Origin: Cristatella mucedo
Lineage: Eukaryota; Bryozoa; Phylactolaemata; Cristatellidae
Direction: 5' to 3'
Length of the DNA: 64,000 bases
Assembly (NCBI GenBank): GCA_009760855.2
Contig: WPIO01000009.1
Span: forward strand, 1,608,501 to 1,672,500
Shown: positions 47,261 to 56,917 of the stretch, one piece after another
How positions within the stretch are numbered: position 1 is the first letter of the stretch
How the letters are laid out: each line of letters begins with the position of its first letter
The notes under the pieces: generated by a model
Seen by the model: only the letters and a program-made list of their open reading frames with translations
Databases searched by the model: none
Told to the model about the DNA's origin: nothing
Program-made: the position numbers and the translations under genes

Positions 47261-47850
47261 CATTTCACGTCGAACACAGCAAACCAATTTTTCAAAATCC
47301 TTAAATTTATAATTGTCATAAAAGTTTGCTTGTCTTAGCAACCTGGAGACTGCTTAGGTGACTTTAAGAAAGATTGGAATCAATTTATATTTACATGCCA
47401 TTATTTATTCATGGATGTAGGAAAAACCTTAGAGAGGCTAATACGGAATCATTGAAAAGACTTTTTTTTAGTTGCTCCTCAAATTAAAAAGATTAGATAG
47501 CCGTAAGGAAATTCTAGCGTTTGTCTGCTAGGAAAATGAGATTTTCAATCTGTGAGGGTCGGACCTAGAAAACCTATCTAAATACAAAATATGGCTTTTT
47601 AGATAGTCTCACTTATTAAAGCAGCAAAGGTGCCTTAACTCCTACCATAACCTCTTGTTGTCAGCAATAAAAGATTGCACACAGCAGTATTCAAGCCTAA
47701 GAACTCGTGAATGAACAGCGACAATCGTACCTCTATTAATACTTATCGTCTCACTTCGTGTGCTGATATTAGTCCCTAGAAATTGGTGGAACATTTTTTA
47801 GATGCGAAGTGCTTTGCATCTTACAGATCTCGCTTTTCACAGGTTTGACA
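47261..47850 (+). other. D3 intron, 3' part
   Basis: No coding sequence. The last 100 bases resemble D5 (58860-58957) better than D1 or D2, including CTTTGCATCTTA before the acceptor. Confidence 0.5.
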
Positions 47851-47854
47851 TGAT

Positions 47855-48080
47855 TTACCAACAAACGATGCTATGCAAACTAGCTGTGCTCGTTGTATTC
47901 CTGCTCATGGTTGACGTCATGAGTCCTACGGACATAAGTGCAGAACGTCACTAGACGGCCACTAAATATTCGGCAGGAAGGCCGTCTGTTGACTTTTCCT
48001 GAAGCCTTTTGGTTGCAGGCTTTGCCATTGCGAGGGATATAATAGCAGCCACCGAATCTTAAATGTGGCCGGATAGGTAC
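47855..48080 (+). pseudogene. Six-cysteine secreted peptide gene, D3 copy (broken)
   Basis: It sits after an acceptor (TTTTCACAG). The start codon and the signal-peptide word VFLLMV of the family are still readable, and so are later family-like segments up to about 48070. The copy does not encode the full peptide and looks like a fossil with roughly two to three breaks. Its own promoter block is still recognisable 3.3 kb upstream. Confidence 0.75.
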
Positions 48081-48234
48081 GATAACGAAAAAAATGTGCT
48101 ACTAGGCTGACGCACAGACTGCATTGCCTCACTTGCAATGCAAAAAGCTGTATCATTTTTGAGCAACTATTCCAGAACTTAAATGGTGATCTCTTCATAT
48201 TGAAGTATAATTTTTACCATATAAACACCAGTCT

Positions 48235-48384
48235 CTGGTTTGGTCTAGCGGTCAAGGAACTCGCCCTGACCAAGGTCTGACTGAGGTCGTGGGCTCGAGC
48301 CCCGAGGCATATGTGAAGCGCCTGAATAGAGATTAGGTTCTCTTGGGGCGCTATATACATGAAATTTATTAATTTATTTATTTA
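48235..48384 (+). mobile_element. SINE2, tRNA-derived with LINE A-type tail
   Basis: The A box is TGGTCTAGCGGTCAAGG, the middle is GACCAAGGTCTGACTGAGGT, and the B-box region is GGGCTCGAGCCCCG. The tail GAAGCGCCTGAATAGAGATT..TTCTCTTGGGGCGCTATATACA plus (ATTT)n is nearly the LINE A 3' end (AAAGCGCCTAGAAATAGATT..TTCTCTGAGGGCGCTTTATCA at about 38158). Confidence 0.88.
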
Positions 48385-48472
48385 GTCTCTTTTGGAGTGA
48401 TTGATCTTACGTTACTAAAACCATTGACGCTGTTCGAGCGAGAATATCTGCGTTAACATTTTCAATTTATGA

Positions 48473-48650
48473 AATACACTTGGTTTGCCCATAACTAGTA
48501 AGTTGTTTTATCACTCAATTTAAGAAGGCTTGCTGCCATCCGTGTGAGGATGGTATCAATACATGCAGTAAGGGAGTTGAGATAATTCGATGTGCTTGAG
48601 GGCTGGGAGAAATCAAAATACATGTACAACTGAGTGTCATCTGCATTACA
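48473..48650 (-). mobile_element. LINE A internal fragment
   Basis: It matches 26325-26515: the region coding for FLKLNDDKTNLLVMGK back to YADDTQ on the minus strand. No tail. Confidence 0.75.
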
Positions 48651-48832
48651 GGGTGTACAAGAGCGTTAGCTCTATTTCTTCTGTCATTATTCTAGTTGCT
48701 CTTGTCTGGTTTCTTTGACGAAGGACCGCGTATCGCCGGTCTCTTTGGAAATGGGACAGTTCGAGTCTACTCGGGTACGACAAGGCGGGCGTACTGCCTA
48801 CGATTTACCTAACTGATTCATACCCAGCCCTC

Positions 48833-48902
48833 AGCAAATCTAAAGTTCCTAAAAAGAGATTGAGTTTTCTGAGGGCCCTATATCCAATTAATTATTTTTA
48901 TT
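48833..48902 (+). mobile_element. LINE A 3' end, very short
   Basis: CAGCAAATCTAAAGTTCC, then AGAGATTGAGTTTTCT and GGGCCCTATATCCAA with an AT-rich tail. Only about 70 bases. Confidence 0.65.
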
Positions 48903-49754
48903 ATATTATTTAAATGCTTTCTTTAATGGATTACTGCCCGGCGAAACCTGTGTACATGGTCGTTTTTTCCTATGCTGCTAATTGGGCCGATTCAGTTCTG
49001 CTATTGTAACACCTCCGATGATAAGCTTCTCTTTAGTAAGCTACTTATTATTAAATTAAATTTTTATTTTTTATTTTTTTAAGAAATTAAAAAAAATGTA
49101 AATGAATTAACCTATGAGTGAGGCTTCCAAGTTTTGAGCACTTCTTTAATTGCGGGTTTAATGTTACATGTCAATATTAGCAATCTTGCCCTAGTTGGTG
49201 GAGCTGACGCGGCTAGAAATTGTGATTTACGATTCACCTTTAGCTTTGGAACATATTTGAGCTCTAGGCCAAAAAGCCATCTGTGTAGGTTATGGCGGCG
49301 GTTAAATGCCTGCGACCGTCCACTGCTGTTGAATAGACTTGTCTCTGTTAGGGATGCGTACTTGATGGTACGAGCTCTCTTCGAAACTAGCCGTGCCATA
49401 ACGCTTAGGCGTCATCGGAATTCATCGAACGTTGGCGAAAACCAGGGCCATGATAAGTGCTGTGTAGGCAGAAAGGTTCTGACCGGACGTGGAAGCCACT
49501 CACCGAGGTTTTTCATTTTTTCAGAAGCTAGGTATTTTTTAAGGAACATCGTCAGTCTTCTTGCACAAGTCTCATTGCTTGTGACTAAGTGGGTAACCGC
49601 TGAACCTGAAAGTGGCACATATTTAATGGCTGGTTCAAGTTATAAACAAAGCGGCGTGGTGAGTCCTTGAATAATGAAATAGCTTGTTACCATTTCATAT
49701 GATAAAACATAGCATCATTATTTAAAAAATTCAGTATGTATCTAATGAAAAAGC
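48903..49754 (+). other. D3 tail, no gene
   Basis: 49140-49240 resembles 27560-27640 and 53870-53940; 49300-49400 resembles 29310-29361 joined to 31485-31510. It is therefore a shortened version of the D1 distal region. A 178-residue frame at 49134-49670 runs through it but is not open in the other duplicons, so I do not call a gene. Confidence 0.5.
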
Positions 49755-50962
49755 AACCTACAGGTAATGGGCAAACCAAGTACAATTCAGAAATTGGAAA
49801 AGGTAACACTCAAAATCGGCTCTACAAGCATAGCTCCTGTTGAATCTACACGAACTAGGTGTCCGGTTCCAAAGTGACCTTTCTTTGAAGAACGACATCA
49901 ATTCCACAGGCAATTCTGAATACTTTCAGCTATGTACCATGGCTAAAATTTGGTCTCTTTAGATAATGTAATGTAATGTATCTCCGTCTGTAACTCCACA
50001 AAGTCATAAAGACCATGTGGGTGCTAAGCAGGAGACTTTTGTAAAGCGAACTCACAGCCTAAGCGGCTTTCGGTACGCATTCGATAACCAACAGACTTCG
50101 TCTCACGCAACAAAGAGACAGTGGGAAGCATAGCAGAGTCTGGAAAGCAGTTGAGGAAGTGGGTAGCATGGAAGTCGCAGCTCAGAACTGCTGAAAAGAA
50201 TGAGCCATAGTCGGCAGCAGGAGAATAGTTGTCTTTGCGTAAGAAAGGATAACTCATCTAAATTGATTCGTGCATTAACATCCCATCACGACTTCTGGAA
50301 CTCACTGCTTGCTGGTCTGCAGGCCTGTGCAATCAGCGCTTACAGCAAGTGCCCAACTCTGCAGCCAGGCTTTTCTGTTGTGAGCTTCGCAATTACCACT
50401 TATCGCTAATATGCACTGGCTCCCAGCCAAATAACGTATCGACTTCAAGGTTTTGTCACTCGCTTTTAAGTCCCTTCATTCTTTGGCTCCAGCCTACCTA
50501 TCAGATCTAGATCTCCTCAAGGCTAAGCATCGTACCACTCGTTTTTTGGAATTGAATCGTTTACCTATATCTCATACGAACCTCAAATCCTTCGGAGACC
50601 GTACCTTTAGTTCTTATTCTCCCAAATACTGGAACGCACTTCCGCTTGCGTCAAAATACACCCTGACATGACGACATTTCAAAAGAAGCTGGAAACTCAT
50701 CTACTTAGCACACCATTTATTGGTGACCTGTGATTCGTCCTTCGTGAGCTTCTGCATGCTGGCACTGTGCATGCTGCCATTTACCATATTTGCATGCTAA
50801 CCCTGTGTATGTCACCCCTAACTATGCTGTATTCGTTGTGCATGCCGCCACTAACCATTCGATCGTGCTTCTCTTGCAGCAAATCTAAAGTGCCCAGAAA
50901 TATACTGCGTTATCTGAAGGAGCTATCTCAAATGTATTTTTATTCCTATTATTATTTTTATT
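49755..50962 (+). mobile_element. LINE A, 5'-truncated, split by LINE B
   Basis: The plus-strand left part, 49755-49965, matches VMGKxxxIQKLERLTLKIGS. It is interrupted by LINE B at 49966-50245 and resumes at 50246 with the LVHAFVTSRLDFCNSLL region. It continues to the C-terminus and a (TTATT)n tail at about 50962. GATAA flanks the LINE B insert. Confidence 0.87.
49966..50245 (-). mobile_element. LINE B 3' end, nested in LINE A
   Basis: (TAATG)n, then the LINE B 3' end and C-terminal codons to NDNYSPAADYG, truncated. It is clean and relatively young. Confidence 0.9.
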
Positions 50963-51834
50963 AACTCATCTCCATGTATCGTCACTTGCCAAATTTTCCG
51001 TGAGATATCATCTGTCAGCTGTCCTTTAGTATCAGTCATATTTTGCTGCCACTGGTGAGGATTTACATTGCATCCGAACTCGGAGCAGGAGCTTCGATGC
51101 GCGTGGTAAATGTGCAAATTTGGTGGAATACGGGAGTTGTCGATATGCTAGCGATGCCATCCTCTAGCTTCGATTAAGTGCCGTGCATGGCTGTTACAGC
51201 TGTTAGCCACCATTTTTGCTGGCAGTACTCCTTCAGACACATATCAAAGCTCCGTACCTGTTTCCAGCCAAATTAAGGAGTGCAAGATACATAGAGTGTT
51301 CGCTTTATGAGTGTTTATGGAGACCTGTTCGCTTGGGACACTGTATCTTATGTCAGACTTTGCAAAGGGCCGCTTGCGCTTCTGGGACCTTAGGCATTTT
51401 GATCGAGCTTCTGCTTAGCACTCAGCTTGCTATAAGAATTGCTTTTGAAAATCCTAGGCAAAGATTTAGAAAACAGCCTACTTATTTTTCTTTTCAGAAT
51501 GAGCTGGTGAGTTATTGTCTTCCAATTTTAAACTCCGCGTGCATGTTAATCTTAGTTTTTCGCACATTCAAATTTATTCACGCGGATTGGTTAATAGCAG
51601 CAAGTTGGGCGAGCACTGATCGAGGGAATCGTTTGAGTCAGGTAGCTGTAGTGATGTCAGGGAGATGTCTGTGATATTTAGACGGTCATGGTGTGCTCAG
51701 TTACCACAGTAATGTTAACAGCCATCAAGAAGTGACGCGAGAGAATTTGAAAAGCATGACGTGCAAAATAAAATTGACATATTTCTGTGATGCAGATGTT
51801 CTTAATATGCACTCAAGTGTGGCCAGAAACTTTG

Positions 51835-52985
51835 ATACTTTCACTGATGCGGTCAACATGCTCCTTGGGAGTGCCTTTGACAAGCGTGCTGACGTACATT
51901 ACATCCGTGCACAGAATCGAGGAGATGTCTTTCAATGTACGAAAAAGCCTTAAAAAGAAACACTATTTCATAGCACTTTTGAACGCCGCTTTAAAGAGTC
52001 AGGTTCTGATGAACTAGAAAATTTCAATGACATTTTCAGTTCTTTTTCACGGTTTATACTCTCCCTCTTCCTGATGTGATTGCCAAGCACAATCTAGGCT
52101 TTCACTTTTATGCGGATGACACTCAGTTGTACTTTTGCTTTGATCCCTCCCAACCATCGAGCACCTCAAATTCTCTCAACTCACATGCTGCATGTATTGA
52201 TGACATCCGCATATGGATGGCAGCCAATTTTCTAAAACTAAACGATGATAAAACCAACTGGGGTGGTTTTATCATCGTTTACCACCTTATGGGAAAACCC
52301 AATGTGATTCAAAAATTAGAAAGGCTGACGCTCAAAATTGGCTCTGCCAGCATATCTCCTATTAAATCAGCTCATATCTAGGTGTAATATTCCAAAGTGA
52401 CATCTCGTTAGACGACCACATCAGCTCCACAGTCAATTCTGCCTACTTTCAGCTGCATAACATTGCTAAAACTCGGGCTTGTTTAGATAAGGATACCACG
52501 TCTAAGTTGGTCCATGCATTTGTGACATCCTACTTGACTTTTGTAACTCGCTGCTTACTGGCCTACCGCCATGTGCAATCAGGCGATTATAGCTTGTGCA
52601 AAACTCTGCAGCTAGACTTGTCTGACGTGAACGTTACAGTTGCCACATCCCACCACTTCTCGCCGATCTGCACTGGCTACCAGTCAAGCAACGGATGGAC
52701 TTCAAATTTTTGTCGCTCACTTTTAGGTTGCTTCATTCTTTGGCTCCAGCCTATCTCTTAGATGTACTCCCCCACCAGGCCAAGCATCGTACCACCCGCT
52801 TTTCGGAATCCAACAGTGTACCACTACCTCGTACAAACCTCAAATCCTTTGGAGACCGTGCATTTAGTTCGCATGCTCTCAAAGCCTGGAACTCCCGACT
52901 TGCGTCAGAACATCCCGTGACTTGACCACATTTAAAAAGAACCTAAAAACACACCTATTTAGGACAGCATATGTAACGGGTCCCT
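51835..52985 (+). mobile_element. LINE A/B-type element, internally deleted, in D4
   Basis: 51835-52030 codes for the linker before the reverse transcriptase (TFDTFTDAVNMLLGSAFDKR). From about 52040 it jumps to LINE A sequence starting PDVIAKHNLGFHFYADDTQL, through the C-terminus to about 52985 without a clear tail. A hairpin of 18-19 bases lies at 52240-52280. Several frame breaks. Confidence 0.82.
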
Positions 52986-53328
52986 TTGATTCGTGATTCG
53001 TCTCTGTCCCCAGGTACTAACTGCTGAGCTGGCAATTTATCGTTCTTTTTTGTCCAAAATAGTACACAAATGTATACCTCCGTAAAGCCCTTTCCGACTA
53101 AAGCAGAAGTTGAATCGCATCCAGCGATCTTCCTTGAGAGATTAGCAGCAGTTTCTGCAAATGACGTGTTTAGCCTATAAAGTCTAGGGAAGAGAACTCG
53201 TCTCCTAAAGACCCTATACCATACTCTCTGAGGTATTCACTGGCATAATAACTTATTCCAGCAAACTTCGGGTTGAATATGCTTCTCTGGATGAGGGATG
53301 TTTTCAAAGTGTCCCTTTTTTGTGTCAG
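52986..53328 (+). other. D4-specific sequence upstream of the open exon
   Basis: A short frame at about 53072-53179 reads FPTKAEVESHPAIFLERLAA and looks coding-like. It ends in a stop and has no evident donor. The rest is AT-rich and ends in the pyrimidine tract and TGTGTCAG acceptor at 53327-53328. Confidence 0.3.
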
Positions 53329-53600
53329 AGATTCTTGAAAAGTTATTGATAAGTAAGCAGACAGAGAAAATAACAAATTGGCGAAGAAAATTAGATGAGA
53401 TTCAAGCTACACACTCTGCTGAAATTGGTCTCTTCCATTGTAAGCAGCTTTATACGATGCTACAACAATGGTGGGAGCGTTACTTTATAGGCCCTGTTAA
53501 ATGTATCCTCAACTGCAAGTGGGGATACGTGGCTCGACGGCAGATGAGACAAGCAGCTGAGATTTTTACCAGTTTCAAGCTATTTAGGGCAATAAAGTGA
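53329..53600 (+). CDS. Possible death-domain-like terminal exon
   Basis: It follows a good acceptor (CCCTTTTTTGTGTCAG, AG at 53327-53328). About 89 codons stay open to a stop at 53598-53600. The frame also contains an in-frame ATG at 53298, before the acceptor. The residues fit the death-domain helix pattern: KITNWRRKLDEIQ, then FHCKQLYTMLQQWWERY (helix 4 with the usual C..ML..W pattern), then ARRQMRQAAEIF near the end (helix 6). Death domains link receptors to apoptosis and innate-immune adaptors, and are numerous in invertebrate genomes. The exon is absent from the other duplicons at this place. No upstream exon of the same gene is visible, so it may be a stranded exon. The family call is inference from the pattern, not proven. 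Confidence 0.35.
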
Positions 53601-55439
53601 GCTGGATTACTCTTAAAATGATGTCGCTAACGCACAAACTAGTTAGATATTGTACTCTTTACCTAGCTGGCACTTATTTTTATGACGATCCCTAGTTGAC
53701 GATCTCTAGTAGAAAGGTGGCTGACTTGAGAATGGAGAACGCCTACTTATCTACTTGCCAGATACTATGGGATATTATGCCAACACTACGTGCCGGCGTC
53801 TCTATGGTGGTTCTATTCAATAGATGATCCGATCCTGACAGGGCGCCTTCCAAATCAGACGATTCGCTAATTGCGGGCTGTACTTTGACCGTCAGTCTGA
53901 GCAGCCTCGCCCTCCATGGCGGAGCTGCCGCGACTGCCGCCATGCCTTATTGGCTTCGTTGTGGAGCACTGGCGACATTGTAGGCAGCCAATTGCATCCT
54001 GTTAACTGTCGCATAACAACTGCTGACAGATAGGCGGCCTTTATTGTTATTATTATAGTGCTGCTGCTCAATATTAAGCACGCAGAACAGAGGGACGCCA
54101 GTTACGCAGCGGCCGGTTGCTTCCCCCTCTCCCGCCCACGCGGAGATTCGGCTACCGCTTCTAGGAACATCATCAATCAGAATTTGCACGTAAGGTTAGC
54201 TTTCATGGATACATGACGTCGATGCAAAAAGTTCACCAGTAAATATTTTAGACAGTTCCACCCACGAAAAGCACAGGGTGGATAGTTCGTCTGATTCGGT
54301 AAAAGTTCCCGTAAACATCCTTTATTGGGATTGTCCAGTTGGATTTGCTGTCAGTTACCTATTTCGTCTTAGAGCATTTCTGTATGTACTGTACGGCTAG
54401 GTGTTATTTCAGCTCTAAGAAAACGCGAACTCTGTAAACTGTCTGAATAACAACCCGTTGAGTCCTTCCTCAATTACACGATCTCTCAGATCATCCAGCC
54501 CAGTGACATCACATTTGCACGATCATCTTGATCTATTCATATTGGTACTCTTTTGCTATTCTAGGCTAACCTACTATGCTACTACGTTTGTCTTAGATTA
54601 GCAAGTCTTCAGAAATAATAGTTGCCGCTCTTGTTTGCCTATGAGAATGTTCTCTCTTTTACAAAACATGGTTGTGGATTTAAGCCCTGTGGCATATTTG
54701 AAAGCCTACATATAGATCAAGCTCCCGTCAGGCACCACACAACTAAAGTTCTGCATTTGTTAACAGGAATCCAGGTAAGGGCGAGGCCAGGCTTTCTATC
54801 AATGGGAAAAAGACCCACAAAAATTGTTATGTAGTTGATTACAAGCGAAAGTATTGAAGCATTTTAGTACAAGATAATTGCGTTTGTACGACACGAACCT
54901 GTCGATTATCCGTCAAGTAAAAGGAGGATGCAGTTTCGTCGCTAGTAGTCGCAAGGCAGTGGAATGTGGGCGGCCCATGTAGCAGCTTTACCATAGGGGG
55001 AGTGTTGCTAATCTCCTTGCAACCATACTTTGTCACTGCATCCAAGTTCTAATGGCGTGGATGCAATGTTACCCTTTATGTTATTGCATTTACTTTTCTT
55101 CAGAACTCGCAGCCTGTGTTCTTAACCGTCAGCAAATGACATGAAAATCTGCAGGTTTGGTGACGGACTTCATATCGACGATCATATCGACTGTGCGGCT
55201 ACTGTACTAGGTCATTTCTGTCCGATTTTCCATGGCTTCCTATCCAGCATCGATTCAACTTCCAGATTCTCATATTGGTTTACAGGTTTACACTCGGAAT
55301 ACTGACCATGACCCCCTCGCTTCTATGGTGAGCTCTGGCTACTTGGCATGGTCTGGCACCTTTTAGGTCTCATCTAAAGATATATATTCAACTGTTTTGG
55401 TCAGGTTTTCATTAACAAACATAAAATTTCCCTTTTTCG
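53601..55439 (+). other. D4 distal region, no gene
   Basis: 53600-53790 matches D1 24990-25150. 53870-53940 matches 27565-27640. 54300-55000 matches 28270-29000. 55260-55430 matches 31690-32040, including the LINE C relic. The middle (53950-54230) has a GC-rich part without a partner. No coding sequence. Confidence 0.5.
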
Positions 55440-55740
55440 TAATAATAATAATGCAGTGGATAAAGCGCCCTCAGAGAACTCAATCTCTTTCTAGGCACTT
55501 CACATTTGCTGCAAAGGAAACGTGATTGAATGGCGAGTGTTATCATGCTTGATAAACAGCATGAATAACATGGTTAGGGGTGACATGCACACGGTCAGCA
55601 TGCAAGTATGCTTAGTGGCAGCATGCGCAGTGTCAGCACGCATAATCACATAAAAGACGAATCACAGGGACCCACTAAACGCTCTCATAAATATGTCTTT
55701 TTTTAAGTTCTTTTTATATGGTCACGTCAGGGGATGTCAT
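55440..55740 (-). mobile_element. LINE A 3' end
   Basis: A (TAA)n tail and a clean LINE A 3' end (GGATAAAGCGCCCTCAGAGA) reach the last coding part, stopping at GGGGATGTCAT. It sits at the D4/D5 border. Confidence 0.9.
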
Positions 55741-56699
55741 GATTTTTCATTCTTACCTTTACAAGAATAGGTTTTTTAAACCAGTCAGAAGTCCTACAAG
55801 GAAGCAGCTGTTAAGCATGTCTTCATTTTTGCTATAAAATACTGGCCAAATCATAATATTTGAAAGTAGACCGTAATTATTGCCGCTCTCACAGCCAGTT
55901 GTCAAGCACCTAGAAACTAATTCAGTTCTTTTACCTGATGTATAGTTACCCAAGTAATGTATTATTAGCACGGGTAGTTCTAGTGGCTGCAAAGTATCAA
56001 CAGTATTTGAACCTAAGTAGGATTTTGACTAGGGGATCTTTTTTTAATTCGTCGCTTCGTAGTAGTGTCATAGCTGACTTTGTTAAATTGTAGCCCTAGG
56101 ACGCTGTATCCAGCAACGTTGAGCAGGTTAGACGGTCGATACCCGATACTATCTCGTATTGAGGCGGGAAATCATGGAGACCATTTTCCTAGGATCACCT
56201 CAACATTGGTGGTTGATAATATTGTGAGGCATTGGAGTAAACAAATAAAAAGGATTCACTCTAGCATATTGCCTCCCTGTGAGAAGTGGCATCATTCAGC
56301 AAACCTGGTAACCAAATAAGATTCGCACAAAACGAAGGCTTGATTCCAAGTGAAATTTCATGGAATATTTTCAAGAGGTGGTAAAATAGATGCTATCTTA
56401 TGAGCCTCAGTTCACATCCTCTTTGGAAGAGATCCTACTCCTCCCACGGGCCTCCAAGCGGGAGCTCGTGTGGTGGTACAAGGTCCTCGTGGCGGTATTA
56501 ATTCCGCACTTTATCGCAGCTGTTGCGTCTTATCTTTTTCATTGAGCCTATCCTCATCGGCCTGACATAACTAAGCTGCAAAAAACCAGTACGGCGAATG
56601 CCCACCCAAATCTGTAGAAAAAAACGCCAGCGACTAAGCACTAAGAATTTATGGCACGCCAAACCTGGCACTTTTACCGAACGCCGCCTGATAAAATCC

Positions 56700-56917
56700 T
56701 GTGCCAACTGTGGGAAAACGAGAAGTGTGAACCGAGCTTGAGTCCGCCTATCTGGTACCGGTGAAGACGGGTCGTAGCGGAAGTTCTCTCGCGCGTCAGC
56801 ATGCAGTGAGTTTCTATTGGACCAAAGCCTGGTGCTACAACTGCATATTTAACGTTGCTCCTCCGCTCGGTGACAAGTTGTCGCTTGAACGCCAGAGGAC
56901 AGTGCTCACAGAAAGCA
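56700..56917 (+). promoter_or_regulatory. Promoter and non-coding exon 1 of the D5 peptide gene
   Basis: It has GTGTGAACCGAGCTTGAG, TAGCGGAAGTTCTCT (ETS-like core) and GTGAGTTTCTATTGGACC (inverted CCAAT at 56816-56820). Then come GCATATTTAACGTTG (TATA-like at 56846-56852), a probable start region about 25-30 bases later, and the donor AAAGCA/GTGAGG with GT at 56918. The intron runs 2.0 kb to the acceptor at 58956-58957. Of the four copies this one keeps the CCAAT and TATA-like boxes best. Confidence 0.65.

Larger units (their letters stand above)
41580..49750 (+). repeat. Duplicon D3 (about 8.2 kb)
   Basis: The upstream block at 41620-41850 aligns with 32060-32290. It resumes at 42870 after the TIR element, with promoter at 44340-44575, intron, broken exon at about 47855, and tail at 49130-49650 that matches parts of D1 27560-31640 (GTTAAATGCCTGCGACCGTC, CTCTTCGAAACTAGCCGTGC). 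Confidence 0.7.
50963..55380 (+). repeat. Duplicon D4 (partial, without peptide exon)
   Basis: 50970-51850 aligns with the intron part of D1 15280-16190 (TCATCTGTCAGCTGTCCTTTAG; GTACTCCTTCAGACAC; CTTTTCAGAATGAGC). After LINE A11 and a death-domain-like exon, the distal part (53600-53940 and 54300-55380) aligns with D1 24990-25150, 27500-28900 and 31990-32040. There is no promoter block and no peptide exon. Confidence 0.65.

Noticed and set aside
49134-49670. 178-residue plus frame
   Set aside because: It runs through duplicon sequence that is not coding in D1, D2 or D4 and contains no recognisable domain.
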